A stretch of 64,000 nt of DNA, taken from Xanthobacteraceae bacterium (GTDB taxonomy: Bacteria > Pseudomonadota > Alphaproteobacteria > Rhizobiales > Xanthobacteraceae). The notes beneath the pieces are model-generated. The model was not told the DNA's origin. It did not search any database and saw only the letters and a list, made by a program, of their open reading frames with translations. Shown here piece by piece: positions 54,793 to 63,788 of the stretch; the stretch's first letter is position 1, and each line of letters begins with the position of its first letter. The stretch covers positions 1 to 64,000 of the forward strand of contig JAQGJU010000055.1 in assembly GCA_028290465.1 (NCBI GenBank), given 5' to 3'. The translations under genes and the position numbers were made by a program.

Positions 54793-56355
54793 TTATTTCT
54801 TTTTGCCGAAGCCCGGCAGGCTGCCAAGGCCTGGCGGGCGACCGCCAAGACCCGGCATTCCGGGAAATTTCGCCGGCATCCCCGGCATGGTCGGCGGCAG
54901 ACCGGATGCGCCCGGAAAGCCCGGCGGCAAAGTCCCCGGCGGAGAACCCGGAATACCGCCCGGCATCTGCTGGGCGAGCTTGGCCATGTCTTCCGGCGAC
55001 GGCGCGCCGCCGCCGAAACCCATCATCTGGGCGAGGCCGGCCATCGGGCCGCGCTTGGCGCCGCCCATGGCCTTCATCATGTCGGCCATCTGCCGGTGCA
55101 TCTTCAGCAGTCGGTTGATGTCCTCGGGCTTGGTGCCGGAGCCGGCCGCGATGCGCTTCTTGCGGCTGGCCTTCAGGAGGTCGGGAACGCGGCGCTCCTT
55201 CGGGGTCATCGAATCGATGATCGCCATCTGGCGCTTGAGCACGCGCTCGTCGAGATTGGCCGACGCCAACTGACTCTTCATTTTGGCCATGCCAGGCATC
55301 ATGCCCATCAGGCCGGCCATGCCGCCCATGCTCTGCATCTGGGCCAACTGGCTGCGCAGATCGCTCAGGTCGAACGCGCCCTTGCGCATCTTCTCGGCGA
55401 CCCGCATCGCATGCTCGGCGTCGATGGTGGCGGCGGCCTTCTCGACCAGCGAGATGATGTCGCCCATGCCGAGGATACGGTCGGCGATGCGCTGCGGATG
55501 AAAATCCTCCAGCGCGTCCATTTTTTCGCCGGTGCCGATCAGCTTGATCGGTTTGCCGGTGACGGCGCGCATCGAAAGTGCAGCGCCGCCGCGGCCATCG
55601 CCGTCGACGCGGGTCAGCACGATGCCGGTGAGACCGACGCGCTGGTCGAAGGCGCGCGCCAAATTAACGGCGTCCTGGCCGGTCAGGCTGTCGGCGACCA
55701 GCAGGATTTCATGCGGATTGGCGGCGGCCTTGATCTCGGCTGCTTCCGCCATCATGGCGTCGTCGAGCGTGGTGCGGCCGGCGGTGTCGAGCAGCACCAC
55801 GTCGTAGCCGCCAAGCCGCCCGGCTTCCAACGCGCGCCGCGCGATCTGCGGCGGCTGCTGACCTTCGACGATCGGCAGGGTGTCGACCTCGACCTGCCGG
55901 CCGAGCACCGCGAGCTGCTCCATCGCGGCCGGGCGGCGCACGTCGAGCGAGGCCATCAGCACCTTGCGGCGCATCTGCTGCGACAGGCGACGGGCGAGTT
56001 TGGCCGTGGTGGTGGTCTTACCGGAGCCTTGCAGGCCGACCATCATCACGGCGACCGGGGCCGGCGCATCGAGATTGATCGGATCGGCGCTGGCGCCCAG
56101 CATCGCGATCAACTGGTCGTGGACGATCTTGACGACCATCTGGCCGGGCGTGACCGACTTGATGACGGTGGCGCCGACCGCGTGCTTGCGGACTTCGTCG
56201 ATGAAGCTGTGCACCACTTCGAGCGCTACGTCGGCCTCGAGCAGTGCGCGCCGCACCTCGCGCAGCGCCGCATCGACGTCGGCTTCAGAGAGCGCGCCGC
56301 GCCGCGTCAGGCGGTCCAGAATGCCGCCAAGCTTTTCCGACAGGCTTTCGAACAT
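54793..56355 (-). CDS. ffh: Signal recognition particle GTPase Ffh
   Basis: Ffh binds signal sequences on nascent chains with 4.5S RNA and targets ribosomes to FtsY. It is 520 residues. The NG domain has [18 protein letters not shown] (G1), DTAGR (G3) and [13 protein letters not shown] (G4/G5). The M domain is methionine-rich ([24 protein letters not shown]). The last 60 residues are Gly/Pro/Met-rich low complexity. It is first in the cluster. Expression presumably starts in the gap to 56741. Confidence 0.96.
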   Translation of the reverse strand: MFESLSEKLGGILDRLTRRGALSEADVDAALREVRRALLEADVALEVVHSFIDEVRKHAVGATVIKSVTPGQMVVKIVHDQLIAMLGASADPINLDAPAPVAVMMVGLQGSGKTTTTAKLARRLSQQMRRKVLMASLDVRRPAAMEQLAVLGRQVEVDTLPIVEGQQPPQIARRALEAGRLGGYDVVLLDTAGRTTLDDAMMAEAAEIKAAANPHEILLVADSLTGQDAVNLARAFDQRVGLTGIVLTRVDGDGRGGAALSMRAVTGKPIKLIGTGEKMDALEDFHPQRIADRILGMGDIISLVEKAAATIDAEHAMRVAEKMRKGAFDLSDLRSQLAQMQSMGGMAGLMGMMPGMAKMKSQLASANLDERVLKRQMAIIDSMTPKERRVPDLLKASRKKRIAAGSGTKPEDINRLLKMHRQMADMMKAMGGAKRGPMAGLAQMMGFGGGAPSPEDMAKLAQQMPGGIPGSPPGTLPPGFPGASGLPPTMPGMPAKFPGMPGLGGRPPGLGSLPGFGKKK

Positions 56356-56741
56356 GGTCCCAAGCAGTTTTGCGCCCGAGGGCGCATGGCGCTGTCGGGC
56401 GGGAGCCTCCGGTCTCTCGGACCGGTCGGCGGGTCAGCATTCAAGTCTCTTGCGAGATTGGCGCGGAAACTAGGGACCGGCCGGCATCAAGTCAAGACAA
56501 GCCGGACGGGCCTGAGCGGGCAGGTGTTTAGCTCGCATAAGAAATCGGCCAAAGTTCCACTTTAGAGTTAATTCAGTAAGATTGTCCGACTGCAAGGTAT
56601 ATACGTATTTGACAGTCTGGCGCCCGGCCGCGAGGTTGGGTTACCTCCTTTTTAGTGGCCTTTGTGCGGTGTCTGCCCGCACGCGCCATGCTCTGTACGG
56701 CAGCGGTCATGCCGTCATCGGGCCGCGACCCAGGTAGGTGT
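56356..56741. other. 386-bp divergent intergenic region between ffh and the kinase gene
   Basis: An AT-rich stretch (about 56555-56620) lies in the middle. On the minus strand TTGCAG, a 17-base spacer and ATTAAC could be the ffh promoter. TTGACA near 56609 on the plus strand has no good partner. No gene or strong hairpin is seen. Confidence 0.35.
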
Positions 56742-59339
56742 ATGTTCCGTTACGCTCATGCGGTTCTGGCCATGAAGGCTGGCGTGGCGGCCTGCCGCGG
56801 ACACCGCGCGCGCCATTGGATCGCGGCGGCGACGGGCGTGCTGTTGGCGGCTCTGATGGCGGCCCATCTGGCCATCGCGGCCGACAAGCCGGCCTGGCTC
56901 AATCAAGCAGAATGGAACTTCGTCCAGCAGCAGAATGCGATCAGGATCGCGCCGGATCCGGCATTTCCGCCGGTCGAGGAAATCGACCTGCAAGGCGTCT
57001 ATCGCGGCATCGCGGCCGACTATGTCCACCTGCTCGAAGCCAAGCTGAACATCCGCTTTTCCGTGGTCAATCTGAAAAATTGGGACGCGGTGCTGGACGC
57101 CGCGCGGGCGCGTCAGGTCGATCTACTGCCGGCCGCCGCCAATACGCCGAAGCGCCACGAGTTCCTGCTGTTCTCCAGCCCGCATCTGGTGCTGCCGGGC
57201 GTCATCATGGTGCGCAACGACACGACCGGCGATCTCGGCCTGAAAGATCTGTACGGCAAGAAGGTCGCGGTGGTCTCCGGCTATCTCTGGCAGGAGTTTC
57301 TCGAAACCGACCACAAAGAGATTCAGATCGTGCCGGTGCCGAACCTGACGGCCGGCCTGCAGATGGTGTCGCTCGGCACCGCCGACGCAGTGATCGAGGC
57401 GCTGCCGATCGCGATCCATTTCATCGAGCGGTCCGGCATCAGCAATCTGCGCGTCGCCGGCGAGACCGGATATTTCACCCGCCTGTCATTCGCGACCCGA
57501 AAAGACTGGCCGCTGCTCGACAGCGTGATTGAAAAGACCCTGGCGCAGATCACGCCGGCGGAAAAACGCGCGATCCTTAACAAGTGGATCAGCCTGAGGG
57601 CGCAGGCCGAGTTTCCCTGGCAGGCGTTCTGGCAGATCGTCGCCGTCATTCTGTTCGCGGTGGCGCTTCTGCTGGGGCTGGCGCTGATATGGATTCGGTC
57701 GTTACGCCATCAGGTCAAGGCGCGCACCGCGGTCCTCGACCGGCAGACCGAACGGCTGCGCGAGAGCGAGGAGCGGCTGCGCGACTTCGCCGAGGCGCCG
57801 TCCGACTGGTTCTATGAATTCAACGAGAGCCTTGAAGTCACCTATGTATCGCCAAATTTTACCAAGGTGACCGGGGTGGATGTCACCCATGTGCTCGGCC
57901 GGACTTGCACCGACTTGATCAGTTCTACATTCGGCAAGACCACGATCGAGCAGCACAAGGAGGCCTTGCGGCGCCGCTTGCCGTTTCGCGATTTCGAATT
58001 CGAGATCGCCGTGCCGGACCGTCCGCCTCTGTCGGTATCGGTCAGCGCCAAGCCGGTGTTCGACGATGCGGGCACTTTCATCGGATATCGCGGCACCGGC
58101 ACCGACGTGGCCGAGAAGCGTCGGCTCCAGGCGGCGGTCAGCATTGCCGAGGCCCGGGCCCACGAAGCCCAAAAGATGGAAGCGATCGGCCAGATGACGG
58201 GCGGCATCGCCCACGACTTCAACAATCTGCTGCAGGTCATCCTCGGCAATGCCGATTTCCTGGAAACGGAAAGCTCTCCGGGGACGGAGAGCCATAGCGC
58301 GGCTCAGCAGATCCGGCTGGCCAGCGAGCGCGCGGCGCGGCTGACACAGCATCTGCTGGCCTTCGCCCGGCGCCAGCCGTTGCAACCGGCGCCGATGAAT
58401 CTCGTCGAGGTGGTTGGATCGCTGCGTCCGCTGCTGGCGCGGGTTCTCGGCGAAGCGATCGAATTGCGCTGCGAGCTTCCGACCAATCCGATCAACGCGA
58501 TCGCCGACCGCGCGCAGGTGGAAAGCGCCTTGATCAATCTGGCGCTCAATGCGCGCGATGCGATGCCGGGCGGTGGCGTAGTGACAGTCGCGATCGACGT
58601 GATCGATTGTGATGCCGCAGTGGCGGCGGGCTCCGACTTGGCGCCAGGCGCTTATGCGAGGTTGCGGGTGTCCGATACCGGCACCGGCATGGCGCCCGAC
58701 GTGAAGGAGAAGGCGTTCGATCCGTTCTTTACGACCAAGGATGTGGGTAAAGGCTCCGGGCTCGGTCTGAGTATGGTGTTCGGCTTTGCCAAGCAGTCCG
58801 GCGGCACGGTTGAGTTGGACAGCGTGCCGGGGAGCGGCACGACATTGACCATCTTGTTGCCGCGGACCCAGGTCGCGGTCGCGATCGAGCCGGCACCGAA
58901 GCTCGAGGAACCGCCGCCGGCCCCGGGCCCGGTCACGGTTCTGGTGGTCGAGGACGATCCGCTGGTGCGCACGCAGGTCGTTCTGTCGATCCGCTCGCTG
59001 GGCTACGAAGCGATCGCGGTCGAGAACGGTCCGGCAGCACTCGCCGAACTGGCGCAGGGCCGTAAGGTCGATCTGCTGTTCACCGACATCGTGATGCCGG
59101 GCGGCATGACCGGCCACGATCTGGCCGTCAAGGCCAGCGCGGCGCGGCCGGGCCTGCGGATGTTGTTCACGTCCGGCTTTCCAGACAGCGCTGCCACGCA
59201 GAAGCGGCTCGATGCGTCCGTCCGGCTGCTGGCCAAGCCCTATCGGCGCGCCGATCTGGCACGCGCGTTGCTCGATGTTCTGGAAGGGCAGCATCCGGAC
59301 AATATCCGGGTTCCGCCGCCGGCGGCGTCGAACGGTTGA
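56742..59339 (+). CDS. Hybrid sensor histidine kinase with periplasmic SBP3, PAS and receiver domains
   Basis: A membrane kinase of about 865 residues. It has an N-terminal signal/anchor (about 25-47), a periplasmic solute-binding-protein family 3 domain (about 50-290) and a membrane helix (about 295-320). A PAS domain follows (SDWFYEFNESLEVTYVSPNFTKVTG, then PAC). The kinase core has phospho-acceptor H491 (GGIAHDFNNLLQ) and an ATPase domain (N-box ALINLALNARDAMPGG, G-boxes DTGTGMAP and GSGLGLSM). A receiver with Asp782 (LLFTDIVMPGG) ends the protein. It would sense an amino-acid-like or small ligand and phosphorylate its own receiver. The start among several Met codons is uncertain, and 56742 is favoured by an upstream AGGTAGG. 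Confidence 0.88.
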   Translation: MFRYAHAVLAMKAGVAACRGHRARHWIAAATGVLLAALMAAHLAIAADKPAWLNQAEWNFVQQQNAIRIAPDPAFPPVEEIDLQGVYRGIAADYVHLLEAKLNIRFSVVNLKNWDAVLDAARARQVDLLPAAANTPKRHEFLLFSSPHLVLPGVIMVRNDTTGDLGLKDLYGKKVAVVSGYLWQEFLETDHKEIQIVPVPNLTAGLQMVSLGTADAVIEALPIAIHFIERSGISNLRVAGETGYFTRLSFATRKDWPLLDSVIEKTLAQITPAEKRAILNKWISLRAQAEFPWQAFWQIVAVILFAVALLLGLALIWIRSLRHQVKARTAVLDRQTERLRESEERLRDFAEAPSDWFYEFNESLEVTYVSPNFTKVTGVDVTHVLGRTCTDLISSTFGKTTIEQHKEALRRRLPFRDFEFEIAVPDRPPLSVSVSAKPVFDDAGTFIGYRGTGTDVAEKRRLQAAVSIAEARAHEAQKMEAIGQMTGGIAHDFNNLLQVILGNADFLETESSPGTESHSAAQQIRLASERAARLTQHLLAFARRQPLQPAPMNLVEVVGSLRPLLARVLGEAIELRCELPTNPINAIADRAQVESALINLALNARDAMPGGGVVTVAIDVIDCDAAVAAGSDLAPGAYARLRVSDTGTGMAPDVKEKAFDPFFTTKDVGKGSGLGLSMVFGFAKQSGGTVELDSVPGSGTTLTILLPRTQVAVAIEPAPKLEEPPPAPGPVTVLVVEDDPLVRTQVVLSIRSLGYEAIAVENGPAALAELAQGRKVDLLFTDIVMPGGMTGHDLAVKASAARPGLRMLFTSGFPDSAATQKRLDASVRLLAKPYRRADLARALLDVLEGQHPDNIRVPPPAASNG

Positions 59340-59418
59340 TTTGACACGCGCTTGATCATCGGTTGGATTCCGCTCATTGAGGCGGGAGGATATCTCACCT
59401 GACGGTGATGAGGTCACG

Positions 59419-60207
59419 ATGCTGCGCGTATTGAAAAATCTCGATCCGCGTCGCCCGCTTGGCATTCTTCTCGGCACGGGGGCGCTGACAATTGTCGCGT
59501 TGCTGTTCGTGCCGCCGATTCCGCAAAACTCGGCCTATCATCTGTTCGCCGACCAGACGACCTGCCTGGGCGTGCCGAACTTCTGGAACGTGATGTCCAA
59601 TTTGCCATTCGTGCTGATCGGCATCGCCGGACTGTGCCGCCGTCATGCGAGCCTGAGCACCACGATGTTGTTCGTCGGAATTCTTCTGACCGGCCTCGGC
59701 TCGGCCTATTATCACTGGCAGCCCAACGACGACACGCTGTTCTGGGACCGGCTGCCGATGACCATCACGTTCATGGCGATCCTGGCCGGCGCCATCGAGG
59801 AACGAGTCAGTCCGAGACTCGGCGTGATCCTGCTGTGGCCCTTGCTGGCGGTCGGCCTGCTCAGCCTCGTGCTGTGGCGGATCACCGGCGATCTGCGGCC
59901 CTATGTCTGGGTGCAGTTCTTTCCCTGCCTGGTATTGCCGCTGCTGTTCTGGCTTACGCCGGCGCGCTACACGCGGACGCAAGACTGGATCATCGCGGCG
60001 GGTCTGTATGGGGTCGCTAAAGTGTTCGAGTTCACCGATGTCCTGGTCTATTCGGCCGGCGGCCTGATGAGCGGGCACACGCTGAAACATCTGATCGCGG
60101 CCGCCGGTTGTTTCATGATCTTGCGCCACTTCCAGACCCGGCAGCCGATCGCCGTCGACAGCGCGGTGGCGCTGCCGCCGACGTCCGTCATGGCGCCATC
60201 GCGATGA
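59419..60207 (+). CDS. Alkaline-ceramidase-like membrane hydrolase (CREST superfamily)
   Basis: A 262-residue integral membrane protein with seven predicted helices. It has the five catalytic/zinc residues of alkaline ceramidases at the exact spacing known from human ACER3: S95-x3-H99, then D110 (11 residues after H99), and H220-x3-H224 near the C-terminus. The N-terminal ADQTTCLGVPNFWNVMSN matches the calcium/structural region of the family. GAGG lies 5 bases before ATG 59419. Its stop overlaps the start of a NAPE-PLD-like gene. Substrate could be ceramide or another N-acyl lipid. The fold and residues are firm, the substrate is inferred. Confidence 0.87.
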   Translation: MLRVLKNLDPRRPLGILLGTGALTIVALLFVPPIPQNSAYHLFADQTTCLGVPNFWNVMSNLPFVLIGIAGLCRRHASLSTTMLFVGILLTGLGSAYYHWQPNDDTLFWDRLPMTITFMAILAGAIEERVSPRLGVILLWPLLAVGLLSLVLWRITGDLRPYVWVQFFPCLVLPLLFWLTPARYTRTQDWIIAAGLYGVAKVFEFTDVLVYSAGGLMSGHTLKHLIAAAGCFMILRHFQTRQPIAVDSAVALPPTSVMAPSR

Positions 60208-61271
60208 AGCTGACCCGCCGCCGTCTGTTCGCGGGCCTGGCCGCGACGGCCGCGCTGTTCGGCGGAGGCGGGGCGGCGCGCGCGGTCGCGGCGCGCTATT
60301 ACGATGGGCCGGTGTCCGATCATTTCGACGGCGTGCGCTTTGTCGATCGGCATGGCTCGCCGCCCAAACCGTTCGGCCATGTGCTGCGCTTTTGGACCTC
60401 GCGATACACCGACCGCTGGCCGGACCGGGTGCCGAGCCCGCATGCGGATAAGCCGCCGGCCCGGGTGACGGGACCGGACTGGCGCATTTCTTTCGTCGGC
60501 CACGCGACGCTTTTACTGCAGACCGCCAGCCTCAATATCCTGATCGATCCGGTGTGGTCGCAGCGCGCCTCGCCGTTCGGCTTCGTCGGGCCGAAGCGGG
60601 TCAACGATCCGGGCGTCGCGTTCGATGCGCTGCCGAAGATCGACCATGTGCTGGTCAGCCATAATCACTATGACCATCTCGATGTCGCTACCTTGTCGCG
60701 TCTCGCCGCCCGCGACCGGCCACGGGTGATCACGCCGCTCGGCAACGATACGATCATGCACGCCCATGATCCGGTCATCGCGGCGCAAGCATATGACTGG
60801 CACGCGCGGGTCGAACTGGCGCCCGGCATCGCCGTGACCCTGATTCCGGTGCGGCACTGGTCGGCGCGCGGCGTGTTCGATCGCAACAAGGCGCTGTGGG
60901 CCGGATTCGTGATCGACACGCCGGCCGGCCGCATTCTTCACGTCGGCGATTCCGGTTACGGCACCGGCCATCATTTCCGCGATGCGCGCGAGCGGTATGG
61001 GCCGTTCCGGCTGGCCGTTCTGCCGATCGGCGCCTATGAGCCGCGCTGGTTCATGCAGGACATGCACATGAATCCGGCCGAAGCCGTCAAGGCGCTGGCG
61101 GACGTCGGCGCCGAACTGGCGCTGGCGCATCATCACGGCACGTTTCAACTGACATTCGAGGGTGTCGACGCGCCGCCGACGGCTCTGGCAACTGCGCTGG
61201 CCGAGGCCGGCATTCCGGAGGAGCGCTTCCGCGTGCTCAAGCCGGGGCAGATTTGGGAAATTCCGGCGTAA
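60204..61271 (+). CDS. Tat-exported NAPE-PLD-like metallo-beta-lactamase-fold hydrolase
   Basis: A 355-residue protein closely like N-acylphosphatidylethanolamine phospholipase D. A Tat signal (TRRRLFAGLAATAALF, 4-19) is followed by the domain. The metal ligands are H153, H155, D157, H158 (SHNHYDHLD), then H218 (VRHWSARG), D249 (GDSGY) and His near 310 (HHHGTF). The family signature PIGAYEPRWFM is at 274-284. It would release phosphatidic acid and N-acylethanolamine from lipids, or a related reaction, in the periplasm. Its ATG overlaps the ceramidase-like stop (ATGA), so the two are translationally coupled. The substrate in bacteria is unproven. Confidence 0.9.
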   Translation: MKLTRRRLFAGLAATAALFGGGGAARAVAARYYDGPVSDHFDGVRFVDRHGSPPKPFGHVLRFWTSRYTDRWPDRVPSPHADKPPARVTGPDWRISFVGHATLLLQTASLNILIDPVWSQRASPFGFVGPKRVNDPGVAFDALPKIDHVLVSHNHYDHLDVATLSRLAARDRPRVITPLGNDTIMHAHDPVIAAQAYDWHARVELAPGIAVTLIPVRHWSARGVFDRNKALWAGFVIDTPAGRILHVGDSGYGTGHHFRDARERYGPFRLAVLPIGAYEPRWFMQDMHMNPAEAVKALADVGAELALAHHHGTFQLTFEGVDAPPTALATALAEAGIPEERFRVLKPGQIWEIPA

Positions 61272-61280
61272 GCCGTTTAA

Positions 61281-61352
61281 AGCATGATCCCGAAAAGCAT
61301 GCCCTCGGACTTGATCCGGGGGTGGGAACCGGTTTTCGGAAAAGATCATGCT
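61281..61352. repeat. Dispersed palindromic repeat, long form (copy 6)
   Basis: AGCATGATC, a CGAAAAGCATGCCCTCGG block, TTGATCCGGGGGTGGG, the core AACCGGTTTTCGGAAAA, then GATCATGCT. It is in reverse orientation to copies 4 and 5. It lies between convergent genes. Confidence 0.8.
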
Positions 61353-61363
61353 CAAACAAGAAG

Positions 61364-61405
61364 CTAGACTTTGATCCGATTCAACTAAATCGGATCAAAG
61401 TCTAG
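61364..61405. repeat. Perfect 18-bp inverted repeat
   Basis: CTAGACTTTGATCCGATT and its exact complement are separated by six bases. It lies 12 bp after a family palindrome and just before the end of the GyrI-like gene. It may act as a bidirectional terminator. Confidence 0.75.
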
Positions 61406-61417
61406 GTCGCCGGATGT

Positions 61418-62032
61418 TTACTTGATCGGCACCAGGACGTGGATCACCAGCTTATCTTCCGGTGTGGTCAGTGGATCGGTGACATATTCCTCGATGAACA
61501 GATCCTGCGCCTCGATGCGCTTCTCGTCCAAATGGTTGGAGATCGCCTCGTAGGTCGAATCCATCGAATCGTAAGGGCCGCGATGGGTGAAGCGCAGCGC
61601 CTTGCCGGCCTGCGAGGTCCCGACCGCGATGTCGCCGCGCGGCGGATTCTTCGGGGCTTCGGCGATCGGCACCGCGGCCTGGAACTGGAACCCGGTGTCG
61701 TCGGTCGAGGTGTAGACCGTCATGAACGGGCCGTCCGGCTTCAGGCCTTCCTTGGTCATATAGCCCTGCACCGACTTGAAGGCGTCGATCAGCGTCTCGA
61801 AGGCGGAATCCCAGTTCCCGCTGCCCTTGAAGTAGATGATGGTCTTCGGCGTCAGCGTGACTTCCTCGCCGAACGGGTCGGCGATTTGCGGCTGCGGCGG
61901 CTGAGCCGGAACCGGTTGGGCCTGCGCTAAGCGTTGGGGTGTTTGCGTGGCCGGATGCGCGGCGGCGCATAGGGCAGGGCTGGCGAAAGCCGCGACCGCG
62001 GCGATGCACAGCGCGAGGCGAAGGCTGGACAT
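61418..62032 (-). CDS. Exported GyrI-like / effector-binding domain protein
   Basis: A 204-residue protein with a signal peptide (MSSLRLALCIAAVAAFASPA, cut about ALC-AA). A Pro/Gln-rich linker follows, then a GyrI-like (AraC effector-binding) domain: TPKTIIYFKGSGNWDSAFETLIDAF, PKNPPRGDIAVGTSQAGKALRFTHRGPYDSMDSTYEAI, ending EEYVTDPLTTPEDKLVIHVLVPIK. These domains bind small hydrophobic ligands and are usually cytoplasmic, so export is uncommon. Start 62032 has GGAG 8 bases upstream. No regulator is fused to it. It is convergent with the NAPE-PLD-like gene. Confidence 0.8.
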   Translation of the reverse strand: MSSLRLALCIAAVAAFASPALCAAAHPATQTPQRLAQAQPVPAQPPQPQIADPFGEEVTLTPKTIIYFKGSGNWDSAFETLIDAFKSVQGYMTKEGLKPDGPFMTVYTSTDDTGFQFQAAVPIAEAPKNPPRGDIAVGTSQAGKALRFTHRGPYDSMDSTYEAISNHLDEKRIEAQDLFIEEYVTDPLTTPEDKLVIHVLVPIK

Positions 62033-62292
62033 CGACATCTCTCCAAGCATTTCCGGCGACCTGGAGATCGGTGCGCTCTCGAAAATGCAAATATGCTCCT
62101 AGAGCGCATTTCCGATTCAATTGTGTCAAGCTGCGCTGTGGGATGCCCGTACTCTAGCCCAATGTTTGGCCATGAGCTTTCGAAAAATTGATGTTGCCGG
62201 TGCCGGCCGCGCAATGTCTTTCGATAGCCTGACGGCGATCTGGGCGGACGCGTGACCACGACAGCGGTCACGTCAGAGCGCCGCGTCGCGCC

Positions 62293-62667
62293 TCAGCGCG
62301 TCGGTATCAGCAGTTCGCGGCCGACCCCGGTCCTGTCGGCGATCGTCCACAGGCCGTCGAGCGAGCCGTCGGGCTTCATCTCGTAGATCACCAGGCCGAT
62401 CGCCTGGCCCATGCGGTACCCGGCCGCGAAAGTGGGGCCGTTGCGCATGCAGATGCCCTGCGAGGTGGTCCCGCCGGTGATCCAGGTGATGCGGCAGGTA
62501 TTGCGACTGGTGACCGCGCTCTCGGCCGTTCCGGAATAGGACGAGCCGTCAAAGTTCTTGCCCGCGACCTGATAACGCCCACCGAGTTCCTGTGCGTCTG
62601 CCGGCATCGCCAGCGCTCCGGTCAGAAGCGCCGCGCCAAGAGTCGTACCAAGAAGAATAGCTTTCAT
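62293..62667 (-). CDS. Exported protein of unknown function
   Basis: A 124-residue protein with a signal peptide (MKAILLGTTLGAALLTGALA, likely cut at ADA-QE). The mature part is a small beta-rich domain, beginning LGGRYQVAGKNFDGSSYSG, with two cysteines (NTCRITWITGG and QGICMRNGPTF) that could be joined. GGGGGA lies 6-7 bases before the ATG. It is on the same strand as an exported hydrolase upstream, with a 34-bp gap, and may share its operon. The family is not recognised. Confidence 0.75.
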   Translation of the reverse strand: MKAILLGTTLGAALLTGALAMPADAQELGGRYQVAGKNFDGSSYSGTAESAVTSRNTCRITWITGGTTSQGICMRNGPTFAAGYRMGQAIGLVIYEMKPDGSLDGLWTIADRTGVGRELLIPTR

Positions 62668-62701
62668 TGGAAAATCCCCCCAGGTGATGACGACGACGGC
62701 T

Positions 62702-63637
62702 TCACCGAAACTCAGTTCTTTTGTCGTCGCGGGGGCGGCCACGCGTCTGTGCGGGTCGTGCCCGTTCCTCGCTGAGAAATTGTTCCACAAGTGGGCGCCA
62801 CACATCAATGCCGCCTTTGCCCCGGCTGAGGTCGTGGCCGTCATTGCCGAAAGCCGGCAGCAGCCGAAATTCGACGGTGCCGCCGGCGTCCCGATAGGCG
62901 GCGGCGAGGCGGGAGGACAGCGTCGGCGCGAAATAGCTGTCGTTCTCGGTATATAGCCACAGGCTGGGAATGCGGGCGGTCGCGCCGAAGCGGCCGGCCG
63001 CCGCCACCAGCCGGTCCGGCGCGCAATTGTTGTTCGGCTGGTCTTTAACCCGGCCGCCGCGCCCGCCGGCGAAATTGACGATAGCCTGCACCTCGGGTGG
63101 ATTGCGACTGGCGAGCGCCAGCGCACCCCAGCCGCCGGCCGATTGTCCGACCACGATGACGCCGTTCGGCTTCACGAACGGCTGGCGGATCATGAACGCA
63201 ATCGCCGCCGCGATGCTGTCGGCGGTGCGCTGGCCGGAGGCGAAATAGTCGACGTTCTGGCAGCCGCCGGTCTGGCCTTCCAAATACGGGCCTCCGGTCG
63301 CGCCATGGCCCGGGCGCTGCGGCACCGCAACGGCATAGCCGCGTGCCACAAAGAACCGCGCGATGTCGAGAAACACCGGCGTCTGCATGCGGGCGCGCTG
63401 CATCTCATTCTGGGTCGAGCCGTGATTGATCACCACCAGCGGAAACGGTCCGTCGCCCGGCGGCCGGAACAATTCCGTGCGCATCTGGACCGCCGGATCG
63501 GGCGACGGAATCAAGACAGACTGCCGGCCCTTTTCACGGCCCGGCGACCAGCTTTCGGTCTGGCCGAACGCCGCACTGATTCCGAGTGCCAGCGTCAGCA
63601 GGATCGAAGCCGCCCTTAAACGCGGTCTGAAACTCAT
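62702..63637 (-). CDS. Exported alpha/beta hydrolase (dienelactone-hydrolase-like)
   Basis: A 311-residue protein with a signal peptide (MSFRPRLRAASILLTLALGI, cut about AFG-QT). The alpha/beta hydrolase core has VVINHGSTQNEM (oxyanion region), the nucleophile elbow GQSAGGWG (Ser of GxSxG), NDSYFAP (likely catalytic Asp) and GNDGHDLSRGK (likely His). It is an esterase or peptidase-type hydrolase of the Dlh/prolyl-oligopeptidase group acting outside the cytoplasm. The start at 63637 is the first well-placed Met. The substrate is unknown. Confidence 0.87.
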   Translation of the reverse strand: MSFRPRLRAASILLTLALGISAAFGQTESWSPGREKGRQSVLIPSPDPAVQMRTELFRPPGDGPFPLVVINHGSTQNEMQRARMQTPVFLDIARFFVARGYAVAVPQRPGHGATGGPYLEGQTGGCQNVDYFASGQRTADSIAAAIAFMIRQPFVKPNGVIVVGQSAGGWGALALASRNPPEVQAIVNFAGGRGGRVKDQPNNNCAPDRLVAAAGRFGATARIPSLWLYTENDSYFAPTLSSRLAAAYRDAGGTVEFRLLPAFGNDGHDLSRGKGGIDVWRPLVEQFLSEERARPAQTRGRPRDDKRTEFR

Positions 63638-63788
63638 GAAAGGCTGTTCTCCTGGGTTTCTATCTCTCGGCAACTTTGCCTTTAGGTCCAATGGATTCTG
63701 GCCAATCACTACCCTAGTAATCCACACCGTTAACCGATTGTTTAACATGGGGCTTGATGGCCGGCCGCGCGCTTGCTTTCATCTGCCC

